From Bryobacterales bacterium (lineage in GTDB: Bacteria > Acidobacteriota > Terriglobia > Bryobacterales > Bryobacteraceae): a DNA stretch of 64,000 nucleotides. The position numbers were made by a program, and so were the translations under genes. The notes below the pieces were generated by a model. That model was not told the origin of the DNA and did not search any database. It saw only the letters and a list, made by a program, of their open reading frames with translations. Below, piece by piece: positions 34,435 through 47,312 of this stretch. Where the stretch lies: positions 434,001 through 498,000 of the forward strand of contig JADJOP010000004.1 in the NCBI GenBank assembly GCA_016713735.1. Reading direction: 5' to 3'. Position 1 is the stretch's first letter; each line of letters opens with the position of its first letter.

Positions 34435-36324
34435 TCACCTCGGCGCCGGCCCCGTTGGTTGAGGCCCCGGCTTCGCGCTCTCCTCATCGAACAGCCGCTC
34501 GTAGTCTTCCCAACGCGACACCATGATCTTCACCTTGCGGCGCAGTTGTTCGGCCAGATCCGGACCCAGCACGCGGATGCTCTCCTCTTGCGGCGTCCTG
34601 GCGGTTTCAAGCAGCACCGCCTGCGTGGAACCGAGCAGGTCGGCAAGCAGAATGCTGTTGTCCATCTCCCGCCGCGCCAGGTCCTTGATGGCGCGCCATT
34701 CGGTGATGTCGGTGAGGTGCTCCTGGAACTCGACCGGGCGGCGCAGCCTTCCGTCGCGGGCGAAGTCGAGCAGGTATTGATACTCGAGCGCGCCGCGGCA
34801 GTTGTCGATCAGGATGCCGAAAGCCTGCATGCGCTTGTCGAGCAGCTCAAGTTCGGCCTTCATGGCCGGCGCGTTGATCGAGCGCAGCTCAGCGCGGGCG
34901 CGGCTCATCTCCGCCTGCATGCGGGCGAGGATGTTGCCGGATACGGCCATGCCGCCGAGTCCCTGATATTGGCGAGTGCCTTGGATGTCGCCGAGGTCCT
35001 GTGCCCGCACTTCGCTGCGCGCCTGAAAGAGGAACCTGCGGTAATAGCTGGTTTCCGAGTCGGACAGCTCCTGGGGAAAGGGCACCCACGGCCGCGTCAA
35101 CCAGCGCTGGTGCACCGAGGCGATGTAGAAGAGCGTACCGCCGAAGTTCAGCATGTCGGCATCGCGCTGGATGCGGTGCAGCGCCATCCAGGCGCTCACC
35201 AGGGCCCCGGCGTTGGCCTCGCCGGCGCGCGCCGCGGCGATGCCGCGAAGCAGTTGAGCGCGGCTGGCGTCATCGGTGGTCGGTTTCTTGCGGAACTGGT
35301 TGTAGATCTCCAGGTAGAGCGGCGTGTCGTGGCGGTCGCCAATGAGATAGAACAGCCGTGGCGCTTCCGTCCTGGCGGCCTGCTCCAGTTCCTCCAGATA
35401 GCGGACGGGCAAGGGCAGTCCCTGCGCGGGATAGAACGGGTAGAAGTAATCCAGCAGAAAGCCGGCGACAGCTTTGTAGCGCGTGGCGTTGGGTCCCTCG
35501 AAATTCGCCACCGCCATGCCAGGCCCCAGCTTGGTGGCAACCAGCTCCGGGGCCGGCTCGCGGACCCACTCCGCGTCAATCTCCAGCGGACCGGGGCGGG
35601 CATCGCGCGCTCCTGCCTGCAGGGCCGCGAAGAAGTCGTGGTAGCGCTGGTGCATCTTGCGTTCACGAAAGAGGAAGCTGCCGTTAGGCCCCTGATAGAC
35701 GCCCGTGGACCAACTCATCCCCGACCCGGAGTCGTTCGTGTGCAGCGAGAGCAACTCGATTTCCGGGCACACGGCGAGGAGCTTGTGGATCGACTCGCGA
35801 TACAGGGCCAGCACCTCCGGATGGTCGATCGAGGGCGCAAAGCGCGGGACGCGCGAACGCAGCGGGTGATCCACCTGCGGGCCGCGCCACAGCGGATGAG
35901 CTTCATACACTCGCTCCGGCAGAATCTGCGGTTCAAACGTCGTAAAGGCCGCCTTGAGTCCAAGCTTGCGCAACACGTCGCACCGCTCGCGGAGGATGGC
36001 CAGAACGCGCGCGGAATAATCCTTCGGAAGGAAGGGCTCAAGGGCGGCGGGGATGGAGACCTTCAGCAGGCCGACGTTGGAGACGGCCCAGGCCGGATAG
36101 GGGTCGCCCGGCGTGTCCATCTGCCACATCGCCCAGGGAAGATCCTCAGCCGTGATTACGATATGAGTGGCGCCGGATTGCTTGGCCTGGCGGGCGAAGG
36201 ATTCAAAGGAGGCGATGGAGTCGGAGTAGCGTCCGAAGACGACCGTCTTGAAGCGGGCATTCACGGCGTGAGCGGTGGTTGCGGTGGTGATGATGAGGAG
36301 GAGGAGGGAGGTCAGTCGCGTCAT
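34435..36324 (-). CDS. Secreted protein of unknown function, possibly barrel hydrolase
   Basis: A 629-residue protein beginning TRLTSLLLLIITTATTAHA, a clear signal peptide; the frame upstream of ATG 36324 is discarded because it would bury the signal. I do not recognise a named family. The N-terminal half alternates strands and helices in a way that fits a TIM barrel (ATHIVITAEDLPW, CDVLRKLGLKAAFTTFEP, IELLSLHTNDSGSGMSW, PLEIDAEWV). The C-terminal 200 residues are strongly helical (RMQAEMSRARAELRSINAPAMKAELELLDKRMQAF). The Asp-Ser-Gly-rich HTNDSGSGMSW segment recalls alpha-glucuronidase-like glycosidases, but no catalytic assignment is safe. It is single-gene, divergent from the PI-PLC-like gene. 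Confidence 0.7.
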   Translation of the reverse strand: MTRLTSLLLLIITTATTAHAVNARFKTVVFGRYSDSIASFESFARQAKQSGATHIVITAEDLPWAMWQMDTPGDPYPAWAVSNVGLLKVSIPAALEPFLPKDYSARVLAILRERCDVLRKLGLKAAFTTFEPQILPERVYEAHPLWRGPQVDHPLRSRVPRFAPSIDHPEVLALYRESIHKLLAVCPEIELLSLHTNDSGSGMSWSTGVYQGPNGSFLFRERKMHQRYHDFFAALQAGARDARPGPLEIDAEWVREPAPELVATKLGPGMAVANFEGPNATRYKAVAGFLLDYFYPFYPAQGLPLPVRYLEELEQAARTEAPRLFYLIGDRHDTPLYLEIYNQFRKKPTTDDASRAQLLRGIAAARAGEANAGALVSAWMALHRIQRDADMLNFGGTLFYIASVHQRWLTRPWVPFPQELSDSETSYYRRFLFQARSEVRAQDLGDIQGTRQYQGLGGMAVSGNILARMQAEMSRARAELRSINAPAMKAELELLDKRMQAFGILIDNCRGALEYQYLLDFARDGRLRRPVEFQEHLTDITEWRAIKDLARREMDNSILLADLLGSTQAVLLETARTPQEESIRVLGPDLAEQLRRKVKIMVSRWEDYERLFDEESAKPGPQPTGPAPR

Positions 36325-36872
36325 GATGAGAGTCCTCGGATCGGGAAGCACGGGAAATGGATCCGTCTCGATTGCAGCATACCTGATCCACGCCGCACAT
36401 CGGATGCGCCATCGCGCGGGGAATGGCTTGCACCTGGCCTTACCGCGCGCGCCCCGATGTTGACGCGACGGCCACGCGGAGCAGAGAGCAGAACTGGCTT
36501 CCCGTCGTGGATACGGTTCGAACTGTCTCGCTGCAATCATAAGTGCTTACTGGCCCCAGTCCCGGACTCCACAGTCTCGGCAAGCCGTTCTGATCGTGGG
36601 TCAAACAACCAATAACGGCGGCTTCAGCGAGCGGTGATGGGGCCGATCGTCCGAAGTACTCTGGGACCGCCAGTCAGGGTCGAACCGGCTGTCGTGCACC
36701 AGAATCAACCGCTTTCGTTCGTTCTGCTCACAACCGCACACGGCTTCTCAACAACTTCCCTCCACCGAGGCCCAGCACCCACCGTCCTCATCCGGCCGGC
36801 AATCGAAAAAATAACAACTCTCAGTGGCAGGAATTCGCCTCTTCGACTCCCTTATGCCTTCGAGGAGTAACT
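36325..36872. other. Long divergent intergenic region with repeat copy A
   Basis: This 548-bp gap separates two divergent genes for exported proteins. It contains one copy of the 58-bp dispersed repeat. Nothing else that looks coding was found; promoters for both flanking genes are expected here but were not resolved. Confidence 0.5.
36493..36550. repeat. 58-bp dispersed intergenic repeat, copy A
   Basis: It aligns without gaps to 44971-45028 (about 43 of 58 identical by eye) and to 47130-47187. Shared core elements are CTGGCTT/C-CCC, GTGGAT, the palindrome-bearing TTCGAAC, TTGCAATCA and a final CTTRC. All copies have the same orientation. Confidence 0.7.
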
Positions 36873-39800
36873 GTGTCCGTCACCCGGAATGTCTTCACGC
36901 TTGCCATCGTTGGACTCGCCGCCGCCGCGTTGTGCCGGGCCCAACTGCCCCTTCCCGACGCGCCTGTGGGGCTGAAGCCCGGCAACCCGCCCCAACTTCT
37001 GTGGGATCAGTGCGGCGGAGAGGGCGAGCGGGCCTGCTCCCTCAGTGATCCTTCCTTCCTCTATCTGCCGCAGAAACTGCCGGGTTTCGCCTGCGACCGT
37101 GCGCTCGACGTCGCTCCTCTCTTCCCTTCTGTCTCCGGAGTGCCCTTCCGCTGCGTGGATCTGGGGGGGCGGAGCAAACCCGCCATCCGCGCCCGCCTGA
37201 GTCCGATCAGCCGGTCGCAACAGAACGACCAATACGGCAGCATCTCCGCCGACCTGCCCATCAATCTCATCCCCATCCTGGGAACGCACAACTCCTACAG
37301 CAACGCCGTCGATGGCTCCGAGACCTGGTTCTCCAAGAACCAGGAGCACTCCATTACCGATCAGCTCTGGCTCGGCGCACGCCACATCCGGATGGATCCC
37401 ATGAACCATCCCACTCGCCAGTTCCTCTGCCACATGTCGCCGGATACCCAGAACAACGGCTTCTTCAACTTCCTACGCTCCTTCAATTCCGACATCCCCA
37501 CCACTGAGGTCGGCCTCTGCGGTGTCAGCGTCGCCGGAATCGCTCCCGGCGGGTTTCGCGGACGCATCTCCTACTTGCGGCCTTTCTACATGGCGCTGCG
37601 GGAGTTCCGCCGCTGGCTCGAGCGCAACCCGGGAGAAGTGGTCTTCCTGCTTATCAACAACTTCTGGGAGGAGAGCAATAGCGCCTACTCGTCTCCGGCG
37701 GAACTCGAACTCGTCATCCGCCACGAACTCGAGCCGCTGCTCTACTGGAGGAACGGCGCCAACACCTGGCCCACCCTGCGCCAGATCCGCTCCGAAGGCA
37801 AACAGGTCATCGTGACCATGGCCAATGTGACGGGCATTAGCGGCGCGGCATGGCCGGTTGGGCTGGGAGGCCGTGCGCTGAGCCACTCCACCAACAATGC
37901 GGGATTCTACGTCTGCCGCGCAAATCCATCGCGAGCCGAACCGCTGGGCACCCAGGCCATCGGAATCGACGACGACCACAATCACCTCACCCCCGAGTCC
38001 ATCGGCGAGGGCCGCACCATCGCCGACAAGTTCACCGGGCTCGCGCTGATCGGCAACGGCGAAATGGACATCGCCGTCTACTGCGGATTCAACCGCATCG
38101 GCCTCGACTACTTCTATGCTCTGAACAAAGCGCCCAGCTCTCCCTTTGCCGGAGTCACCGATTTCACCGACGGAGTCAACAATGATTGCACCGTCTGCGA
38201 CGACCGCCCCCGCCGCATCGTCTGGTCGTGGCGCGACGCTGAGTTCCCCGTGGCTGGCCGGCCGGTCTCTGAGCTCAGCGTCTTTCCTCCCGTGAATAAC
38301 GGCCTCCCCCCTTCGTTGACCGAAGTCAGCACCTACCGCTGGACGCAGAACGTCCCCTCCGGCGGCTTGACCCACGCATGTGCCAGCCTTGCCGACCCCA
38401 GCCAGCCCTTCCCCAGCCCTGACAATCCCTGGAACTACCAGTGGACCATCACCGCCAACAGCGGCCCCTGGCAAAACGGTGAAGCGGCCTGCCAGCAACT
38501 GGGCCCGAACTACCACTTCTGGCGCCCCATGTCTTCCCCGGAGAATCAGCGCCTCATCTCGGCGATGAAAGTCACAGGCATACGGCAGGTCTGGATCAAT
38601 CACCTGCCATGGCAGACCTCGGCCCTCGCCGGTGTGCCGAACGCAACCTTCGATGCCGCCTCGGACTTTCAGGAAAGCGTCGTCGTCTCCAGCGGCTTCG
38701 GCGGCAAGATCACGACGTCGTTTGTGGGCCTAGGATCCAACTTCCTCACCGTGACTCAATCCAAACCCGGCTCCAATCTCTTCACCATCGCCAAAACCAA
38801 TCCGCTCCCCACATTGCCCAATGGCGTCTACAACGCCACCGTCCGCTTCACCGAAGAGCGTCCCGACGGTCAAGGCGCCGGCACCTCCGACGTCTTCGTC
38901 ACGATGCGGGTTGGCGACACCGCCTCGCTCCGGGCAACGCCGGCCGCGGTCAACTTCGTCAGCGGCTTGACTCAGCAGGTCGACATCACATCAAGTGATC
39001 CGTCGAGCGGCCAGATCACCTTCCGCCTGGTCCCCCTTACCGAGACCTGGATCACCGCCTCCCTCAACCAGACCACCACCCCCGCAAGGCTGACCCTCAC
39101 CCTGAATCCGGCGCTGGCCCCGCCCGCCGCATCGCTTCGTGTGCGGCTGGAAGGCGCCGGCGGCAATAGCTCCAGTGTCGAGGTGCCGGTCTCGGCGATC
39201 CTCGTCCGCGCGTCTGTCCAAACCACCCCGGTTCCCATCCCCATGCAGATCGACGGCGCGCAAACCACCACGCCCCTCACCCGGTCGTGGGTCGCCGGCT
39301 CAACCCATCAACTCGATGCCCTAAGCTCCTACGAAACCGGAAACACCCTCTATACGTTCGAAGGCTGGACCGACAGCAGCGGCGTCACCACCCCCTCCAG
39401 AACGGTCGCCCCCTCCACCGATTCCGCCTATATCGCCCGCTACGCCGTGCGGCACCGGCTTACCCTCTCTGCCAGCCCCGCCAACGGTGGCACGGTTGCC
39501 GTGCAGAACCCATCGCCGGACGGAACCTACCCCGAGGGCGGCACAGTCACCATCATCGCCACACCAGCGCAGGGCTATGCCTTCCGCCAGTTCACGGGCG
39601 CTTCGGTGAGCCAGCAGTCACCAGTGACTCTTGCCATGAATGCGCCCAAATCGGTGCAGGCTCTCTTTGTACAGGCCCAGGCAGCCACTCGCTTCGAAAC
39701 CGTACCCCCTGGCCTGCCGATCCTGGTTGATGGCGTTGCCTATGCGACTCCGGCCAGCTTCCCCTGGCCCCCCGGGGAGAGCCATTCGGTCTCGGCGCCC

Positions 39801-40469
39801 GACACCCAGCCCGGCCGCGACTTCACCCGCTACGCATTCGCCCGCTGGGGAGACAACCTGATCACCAATCCGAGGACCTTCAGCGGCTCCGCCACCGAAG
39901 TCACGCATACGGTGTTCTTCAAGACGCAGCACCGGGTCTCGGCCACCGTTTCGCCTGCCGCGGCAGGGACGGTTACCGGAGCTGGATGGTACGACGCCGG
40001 CTCGACCGCCCAACTACGGGCGACTCCAGCGGCGGGCTTCCAGTTCGTATCGTTTGCCGGCTTCACCGGCAACCCGGTCAATCTGACGGTCAACGCGCCC
40101 GTGGACACGATGGCGAACTTCACCGCCCTCGGCAGGCCCACCTTATACGCCTCTTCCTCAGGCCGCACCGACCTCGGCGGTGGGAATGTCGCGGTCCCCA
40201 TCGTCCTATCCAACCTCGGATCCGGACCGGCCGGAGATGCCGTCATCACCGCCATTGAAGGCTTCCAGGTCCCGCAGGGCGGAGGGGCCGTCTCTGTCAC
40301 CCTTCCGCCTGGCGGCATCGCGATTGGCACCATCCTGCCCAGGGGCAAGGCCTCCGCCATCGTCAACTTCTCCTGGTCGCCCACGGCTACGAGAGTTACA
40401 TTTACCGTCCGCTACACCGCCAACGGAGGCACATACTCCGGCGCGAACACAATTACGTTATTCCGCTAA
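36873..40469 (+). CDS. Secreted PI-PLC-like catalytic domain with C-terminal repeats
   Basis: A 1198-residue exported protein. The GTG start at 36873 has GAGGAG about 8 nt upstream and gives a signal peptide (VFTLAIVGLAAAALCRAQ). A phosphatidylinositol-phospholipase C X-like domain spans roughly 125-430. ILGTHNSYSNAV carries one catalytic-type His (139), FLCHMSP the second (187), and VVFLLINNFWEE is the next strand. Residues about 500-580 form the AACQQLG…WINHLPW module often following such domains. Then come immunoglobulin/BACON-like segments (about 590-790) and three to four InlB-B-like repeats (for example LTLSASPANGGTVAVQ … GYAFRQFTGA) to about 1090. It would act on phospho-ester lipids or glycolipids at the cell surface or outside. 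It lies 24 nt upstream of the PEP-CTERM gene. Confidence 0.75.
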   Translation: MSVTRNVFTLAIVGLAAAALCRAQLPLPDAPVGLKPGNPPQLLWDQCGGEGERACSLSDPSFLYLPQKLPGFACDRALDVAPLFPSVSGVPFRCVDLGGRSKPAIRARLSPISRSQQNDQYGSISADLPINLIPILGTHNSYSNAVDGSETWFSKNQEHSITDQLWLGARHIRMDPMNHPTRQFLCHMSPDTQNNGFFNFLRSFNSDIPTTEVGLCGVSVAGIAPGGFRGRISYLRPFYMALREFRRWLERNPGEVVFLLINNFWEESNSAYSSPAELELVIRHELEPLLYWRNGANTWPTLRQIRSEGKQVIVTMANVTGISGAAWPVGLGGRALSHSTNNAGFYVCRANPSRAEPLGTQAIGIDDDHNHLTPESIGEGRTIADKFTGLALIGNGEMDIAVYCGFNRIGLDYFYALNKAPSSPFAGVTDFTDGVNNDCTVCDDRPRRIVWSWRDAEFPVAGRPVSELSVFPPVNNGLPPSLTEVSTYRWTQNVPSGGLTHACASLADPSQPFPSPDNPWNYQWTITANSGPWQNGEAACQQLGPNYHFWRPMSSPENQRLISAMKVTGIRQVWINHLPWQTSALAGVPNATFDAASDFQESVVVSSGFGGKITTSFVGLGSNFLTVTQSKPGSNLFTIAKTNPLPTLPNGVYNATVRFTEERPDGQGAGTSDVFVTMRVGDTASLRATPAAVNFVSGLTQQVDITSSDPSSGQITFRLVPLTETWITASLNQTTTPARLTLTLNPALAPPAASLRVRLEGAGGNSSSVEVPVSAILVRASVQTTPVPIPMQIDGAQTTTPLTRSWVAGSTHQLDALSSYETGNTLYTFEGWTDSSGVTTPSRTVAPSTDSAYIARYAVRHRLTLSASPANGGTVAVQNPSPDGTYPEGGTVTIIATPAQGYAFRQFTGASVSQQSPVTLAMNAPKSVQALFVQAQAATRFETVPPGLPILVDGVAYATPASFPWPPGESHSVSAPDTQPGRDFTRYAFARWGDNLITNPRTFSGSATEVTHTVFFKTQHRVSATVSPAAAGTVTGAGWYDAGSTAQLRATPAAGFQFVSFAGFTGNPVNLTVNAPVDTMANFTALGRPTLYASSSGRTDLGGGNVAVPIVLSNLGSGPAGDAVITAIEGFQVPQGGGAVSVTLPPGGIAIGTILPRGKASAIVNFSWSPTATRVTFTVRYTANGGTYSGANTITLFR

Positions 40470-40493
40470 GTCAGTGGAAGGAGAAACTTCGAC

Positions 40494-41063
40494 ATGCATT
40501 GTTTTCACAAGATCATTCGCAACGCGGCCCTCTTGGTCTTAGCGGGAGCGTCGCTGCCACTGCACGCGGCTCCTTTGTTCTCGCTCACGCCGCCATCCGG
40601 CGCCATTTCCGGCGCCCCCGGCGCAACCGCTGGCTGGGGGTTCACCGTTACTCCCGATCCCACTTACTGGACTTCGGTGGTAGGCACGGTACTCCTGGAC
40701 GAAACAAACCCGGCGCTGGGCATCTTCACGGACCTGATCAGCCCGCAGGGAGGCCCCACCTTCGGAGTTCTCGCTCCCGGCGCTGCCGACTGGACCCAGT
40801 CGTTTGACCTCCTCAACGGCACCGGCTTCGGCGCCTACTCGATCGATCCCGGAGCGGCGCCTGGCGATTCCAACTCGGGCCAGTTTCTGCTGCTCTACGA
40901 GTTGTTCTCGGCCAACCCCAGCACCTGCGGTTCCTGCTTCGTGGAGTCCAACACCGCTACGCTCGGCTTCACCGTCACCGCCACCGCCACAGCCGTTCCC
41001 GAGCCCACCACGCTGGCCATGATCGGCACGGCGCTCGCCCTGGTCTGGTTCCGCAGGCGCTAA
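40494..41063 (+). CDS. PEP-CTERM sorting-signal protein
   Basis: A 189-residue exported protein: signal peptide (NAALLVLAGASLPLHA), a beta-rich middle of unknown fold, and a C-terminal sorting signal made of VPEP, a hydrophobic stretch (TTLAMIGTALALVWF) and terminal RRR. PEP-CTERM proteins are processed by exosortase/EpsH-type enzymes and often associate with exopolysaccharide; no exosortase is encoded in this window. The middle has a Cys pair (CGSC, about 143-146). GGAGA-type ribosome-binding sequence precedes the ATG. It follows the PI-PLC-like gene by 24 nt and is probably co-transcribed with it. Confidence 0.85.
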   Translation: MHCFHKIIRNAALLVLAGASLPLHAAPLFSLTPPSGAISGAPGATAGWGFTVTPDPTYWTSVVGTVLLDETNPALGIFTDLISPQGGPTFGVLAPGAADWTQSFDLLNGTGFGAYSIDPGAAPGDSNSGQFLLLYELFSANPSTCGSCFVESNTATLGFTVTATATAVPEPTTLAMIGTALALVWFRRR

Positions 41064-41066
41064 GCC

Positions 41067-41639
41067 TCAGCCATCGAGCGTCGACAGATGCGTTGCCAGC
41101 CACTCCCGGATGAACGTCCATCGCCGGTACACCGTTCGCAGCGGGATCTCCAACTCGGCCGCAATCTCCTCCATCGAGAGCCCCTCGAGCACCTTCATTT
41201 CGGTGATCGTGCGGAAAATCGGATCGATCCGCTCCAGATCCAGCAGCGTATCTTCGACCACGCGCAGGTCCTCATCAGCGGGAACCTGGATCTCGATCGC
41301 GCCGGCAACGGGGGCGACTTCCATCCTCCTGGCCAGGGGCCGCGCATGATGAATCAGCAGCCTGCGCATCAGGTGTGCCGCCAGCCGCAGAAAAGCGGCC
41401 TTGGCGTCCTCATCGGCGTCGTCCTTGCGGAGCCCCTTGACCTTGAGCAGTTCAAGGTACAACTGGTTCACCAGAACCGTCGGCTGCCAGGTGTGCCGCG
41501 CCCGCTCCCCCCGCATCCGCGATCGGGCCAGCCGCCGCAACTCCGGATAGAACATCGCCACCAGTTGGCCGGCGGCTTCCTTGTCGCCTTGACGCAACTT
41601 GTCCATCAGCTCCGAGACTTGGCCCCCGTTCGTCTGCAT
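41067..41639 (-). CDS. ECF-type RNA polymerase sigma factor
   Basis: A 190-residue extracytoplasmic-function sigma factor of the type abundant in Acidobacteria and Planctomycetes. Region 2 includes AGQLVAMFYPELRRLARSRMRG and the family-typical QPTVLVNQLYLELL. Region 4 (about 130-185) has the helix-turn-helix LEGLSMEEIAAELEIPLRTVYRRWTFIREWL. ATG 41639 is selected as it starts just before the conserved QVSELMDKLRQGDKEAAGQL; an upstream Met would overlap the divergent kinase promoter. It is divergent from, and 64 bp away from, a Ser/Thr kinase gene, a common pairing in these phyla in which the kinase is thought to control the sigma factor. It is convergent with the PEP-CTERM gene. Confidence 0.9.
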   Translation of the reverse strand: MQTNGGQVSELMDKLRQGDKEAAGQLVAMFYPELRRLARSRMRGERARHTWQPTVLVNQLYLELLKVKGLRKDDADEDAKAAFLRLAAHLMRRLLIHHARPLARRMEVAPVAGAIEIQVPADEDLRVVEDTLLDLERIDPIFRTITEMKVLEGLSMEEIAAELEIPLRTVYRRWTFIREWLATHLSTLDG

Positions 41640-41703
41640 GTGGATGAGGCCGATTCTAGCATCGAACCTCCGGGTCCCCGCCCGGTATAATTTGAAACCG
41701 GAC

Positions 41704-44541
<2,838 letters not shown>

Positions 44542-45136
44542 ATCACCCTCGCTTGCGGCTCCAGCCTGCCCGCTCCCGCGCCTCTTCGCAGCGGGCGGCC
44601 CTAAGAGCGCAGCGGCGCCCAGAGCGCTCCCCATGGCCCCGCAACCTCAATCAGCCCACGGCACGGGACACTGGGCAGGCCAATCGGTGGGCGAGCGCCG
44701 CGACGATCGCATCAGCCCCGTTCCCATCCACCGTGCCGGTATGCTGACCTGGAATCTCCCCAGCCACGCTCCGGCCCGCTGCCTAAAGCGGACAAGCGCA
44801 ATCCCCCCATACGGCCTTTCCCCAGCGGGGAATCGGAGTCCGTGTCCCCGCTAGCGGAGGAGTGCCGCCGCGGGAAGTAGTGCACACGCGGAGCCGGCAA
44901 ACGGCAGTTCGTACGAATCGCACATACGAAATCTCAGGAAGCTCATCTAGACCACGGGTTTTGCAGGGAGTCTGGTTCCCCCAGGTGGATGCGTTTCGAA
45001 CGGTTTCGTTGCAATCACAAGCACTTGCCGCTCAAGGGTGAATGCCTCGCTCATCGGCGATTCTGTCTGAACCTGAGTGCCGCCTGCGTTGGACTGGACC
45101 CCTCAGGCATCTCTGCCGATAGAGCATTGAGTCCAC
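44542..45136. other. Intergenic region with repeat copy B
   Basis: 595 bp without a supported gene. It contains repeat copy B (44971-45028) some 110 nt ahead of the M23 peptidase ATG, and several short GC-rich dyads (for example around 44829-44861) that could form hairpins. Confidence 0.5.
44971..45028. repeat. 58-bp dispersed intergenic repeat, copy B
   Basis: Gap-free match to copies A and C in the same orientation. It carries GTGGATGCG, TTTCGAACGG, TTCGTTGCAATCACAAGC and CTTGC. It lies upstream of the M23 peptidase gene. Confidence 0.7.
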
Positions 45137-46705
45137 ATGCTCGGCCTGCTGGTTGTTTTCCTCCTAGCCCTTCCCGCAACCGCGTTGACGGTCGACCAGA
45201 CAATGTTGGGAGCCGCTGCCGACGAATCGGCATGCGCGGTCTCAAGGCCCTCCGCTCGTTTTGAGAACACGAGCGACCAGGTGTACTTCCGCTTTGTTGC
45301 TCGAGGGCTCCGCGCCGGCGACCGGCTCGCCGTCGAGTGGATCGAGCCCGGCGGCCACATCCACTCGTCATCGGCGTATGACCCGCTTCCGGCCGCCTCG
45401 TCGCTGTGCTTCGTCACCGGCCTGCCCCTGGGCGGGTTCCCAGCCTCGCAGTTGCCCGGCATCTGGACCGTTCGAGTCACCCGTGGCGCCGCCGTACTCG
45501 CATCGCGCACGTTCGAAGTCACCGCATCGTTCGATCCTTCCGCCCCGCGCATCACCGGTATCGATCGCGCCGAGGCCGAGGGCCGGCATACCGATCTCGA
45601 AATTCGCGGTCAAGGTTTCGTCAGCGATTCGATCGTCAACGTCGCGCAATATACGAAGGAAGGTGGCTGGAAATACATTGCGATGCTGCTTCCCTCAGGC
45701 TCGAACGGGGAGCGTATGGCAGTTCGGTTGTCGACGCTGCCCGCCGCCGAGTATTTGGTGATCGTGAAGAACCCGGACGGCCGGCAGAGTCCGCCCGTGC
45801 GATTTCTGATTTCCAGCCCTGCCGCATATAAGCTCCCCACACCGGCCGGACAAACGTGGACCATTACACAAGGGCCGTACGGTGGATTCTCGCACTATGG
45901 ACGAAGCCGCCATGCCTGGGACATTGCGCCAAAGTCTGGATCATGCATCGTGGCCATGCGGGCGGGGGTCGCACACACCTTCGACCTCAAGCTGGGCCAG
46001 ACGCCCAACCGTCGAATCTTCGGCAATTACATCACGGTACAGCACGATGACGGCGAGTACAGCCACTACGCCCATCTGAAGACAGGGTCGTTTCGAGTAA
46101 AGGAAGGCGAACGCGTCGTCCAGGGCCAGCCGCTCGCAACCGCCGGGAACAGCGGCTATACGGTAGGGCAGGGTGGCGGACATCATGTTCACGTCCACGT
46201 CACTAGGGCGCCTTCTATCTCATCCCCGAGCCTGCCGTTCCGCTTCGACGACCTTCCAGCGCGCGGCTATAGAGGCGGGATATTCGACGTGTCGTCAACA
46301 AACGCCGCCACGGGAGACTGCGCCGGCACATCCGGCCAAACCTACGCCGGAAGCGTCGCGGTGACCGAGGTGTGGAGCCAACTGATCACCGCCGGCCCGC
46401 GTGTGCGCTCGTTCGTGGTGCGGCTCGAAGGCCAAACGGAAACCGCGGCGTTGGACCTCTCCCTGGTTAGCCCTAGCGGCCACCATTATGCGAGCTACGC
46501 CGATCCCGCGGGATTTGATCCGGCAGGAGTCACGTTCCGGTTGTCTCAGCCTGAGCGTGGCTCCTGGCGCGTTCTGGTCCGCGGGATGAAGGGGAGCGGG
46601 GAACGAGTCGAGTTTCGCGTCATTGCGGAGATGGCCGAGCAGGATCCCGCACAAAGAGGAATCCCGGCCGCGCGCATTTCCGCGGGCGGCCTGACTCCTC
46701 GCTAG
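45137..46705 (+). CDS. Secreted M23 (LytM) metallopeptidase with TIG and C-terminal beta domains
   Basis: A 522-residue exported protein: signal peptide (LGLLVVFLLALPATA), a beta domain (about 20-130), an IPT/TIG-like domain (about 136-226, PRITGIDRAEAEGRHTDLEIRGQGF), and an M23 peptidase core (about 240-360). The zinc ligands look complete: His259 and Asp262 in RHAWDIA, and the HxH pair in GHHVHVHV (352/354), with His310/313 in YSHYAHL as catalytic residues. FGNYITVQHDDGEYSHYAHL is textbook LytM. The last 110 residues (FVVRLEGQTETAALDLSLVSPSG) resemble a P-domain-like beta sandwich. The family cuts peptidoglycan cross-links or glycine-rich peptides. The gene stands alone between repeat copies B and C. 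Confidence 0.82.
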   Translation: MLGLLVVFLLALPATALTVDQTMLGAAADESACAVSRPSARFENTSDQVYFRFVARGLRAGDRLAVEWIEPGGHIHSSSAYDPLPAASSLCFVTGLPLGGFPASQLPGIWTVRVTRGAAVLASRTFEVTASFDPSAPRITGIDRAEAEGRHTDLEIRGQGFVSDSIVNVAQYTKEGGWKYIAMLLPSGSNGERMAVRLSTLPAAEYLVIVKNPDGRQSPPVRFLISSPAAYKLPTPAGQTWTITQGPYGGFSHYGRSRHAWDIAPKSGSCIVAMRAGVAHTFDLKLGQTPNRRIFGNYITVQHDDGEYSHYAHLKTGSFRVKEGERVVQGQPLATAGNSGYTVGQGGGHHVHVHVTRAPSISSPSLPFRFDDLPARGYRGGIFDVSSTNAATGDCAGTSGQTYAGSVAVTEVWSQLITAGPRVRSFVVRLEGQTETAALDLSLVSPSGHHYASYADPAGFDPAGVTFRLSQPERGSWRVLVRGMKGSGERVEFRVIAEMAEQDPAQRGIPAARISAGGLTPR

Positions 46706-47312
46706 CCCGGAAGTTTCACCACGATCGCAGCGAGGAGCGATGAGAGCCGTGCGAATGCAAGGCGCGCGAAGCAGGTGGGACGTTGGCGTACTTGAACACT
46801 ACGTTGAGGACCACCGTCGAGCGCAACGCAGCAGGCGCACGGCTATCGCGCTCCGCAGCCGATGGCTGGTGAAATTTTCGGGCTAGGGTCGTGTCCAACA
46901 GCGAGTTGGCTGCCGAATGATCTCCAGGTGCACGAGTAGTCGTGACCAGTGAAATCCAACCACCTGTCTTGTCCCACGACGAGCGGTGACAACGGAAGCG
47001 CCGGAGTGTGGAGGGGGAGTGGTGGCGCACGTGCGATCCAGCGGCTCCAACTGCCTACTCCTACAATTGATTTCTACCGGCCGATGAATTCATTCCTTCG
47101 GGCGGTCATCAAGTTTCGGTTCGCTTGGAAATGGCTCCCCGTGGTGGATGCAGTTCAAACTGCTTCATTGCTGGCAAATATACTTGCGGGCAATGACTGC
47201 GCAGCTCCATAAAGTCTCCGGCTGGATTCCACTGCAATCCAGGATCTGGGCGACGGAGGACAACTTTCAGCGGCAAGGGTGGCATACATGCCCGTTGGGG
47301 ATTTCGGCCACT
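46706..47312. other. Intergenic region with repeat copy C
   Basis: 607 bp between the M23 gene and a decayed esterase fragment. It contains repeat copy C (47130-47187). No other feature could be supported; the small open frames look non-coding. Confidence 0.5.
47130..47187. repeat. 58-bp dispersed intergenic repeat, copy C
   Basis: The most diverged copy. ATGGCTCCCCGTGGTGGATG, AGTTCAAACTG, TTCATTGC and CTTGC align to the same columns as in A and B, but the TTGCAATCA block is altered (TTGCTGGCA). Same length and orientation. Confidence 0.6.

Noticed and set aside
34381..36615. 744-codon plus-strand frame opposite the secreted unknown gene
   Set aside because: It has no signal peptide or known motif, while the minus-strand frame has a clean signal peptide and a protein-like composition.
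46949..47212. 87-codon plus-strand frame overlapping repeat copy C
   Set aside because: There is no homology and no ribosome-binding site, and it covers a non-coding repeat whose other copies are not coding in this frame.
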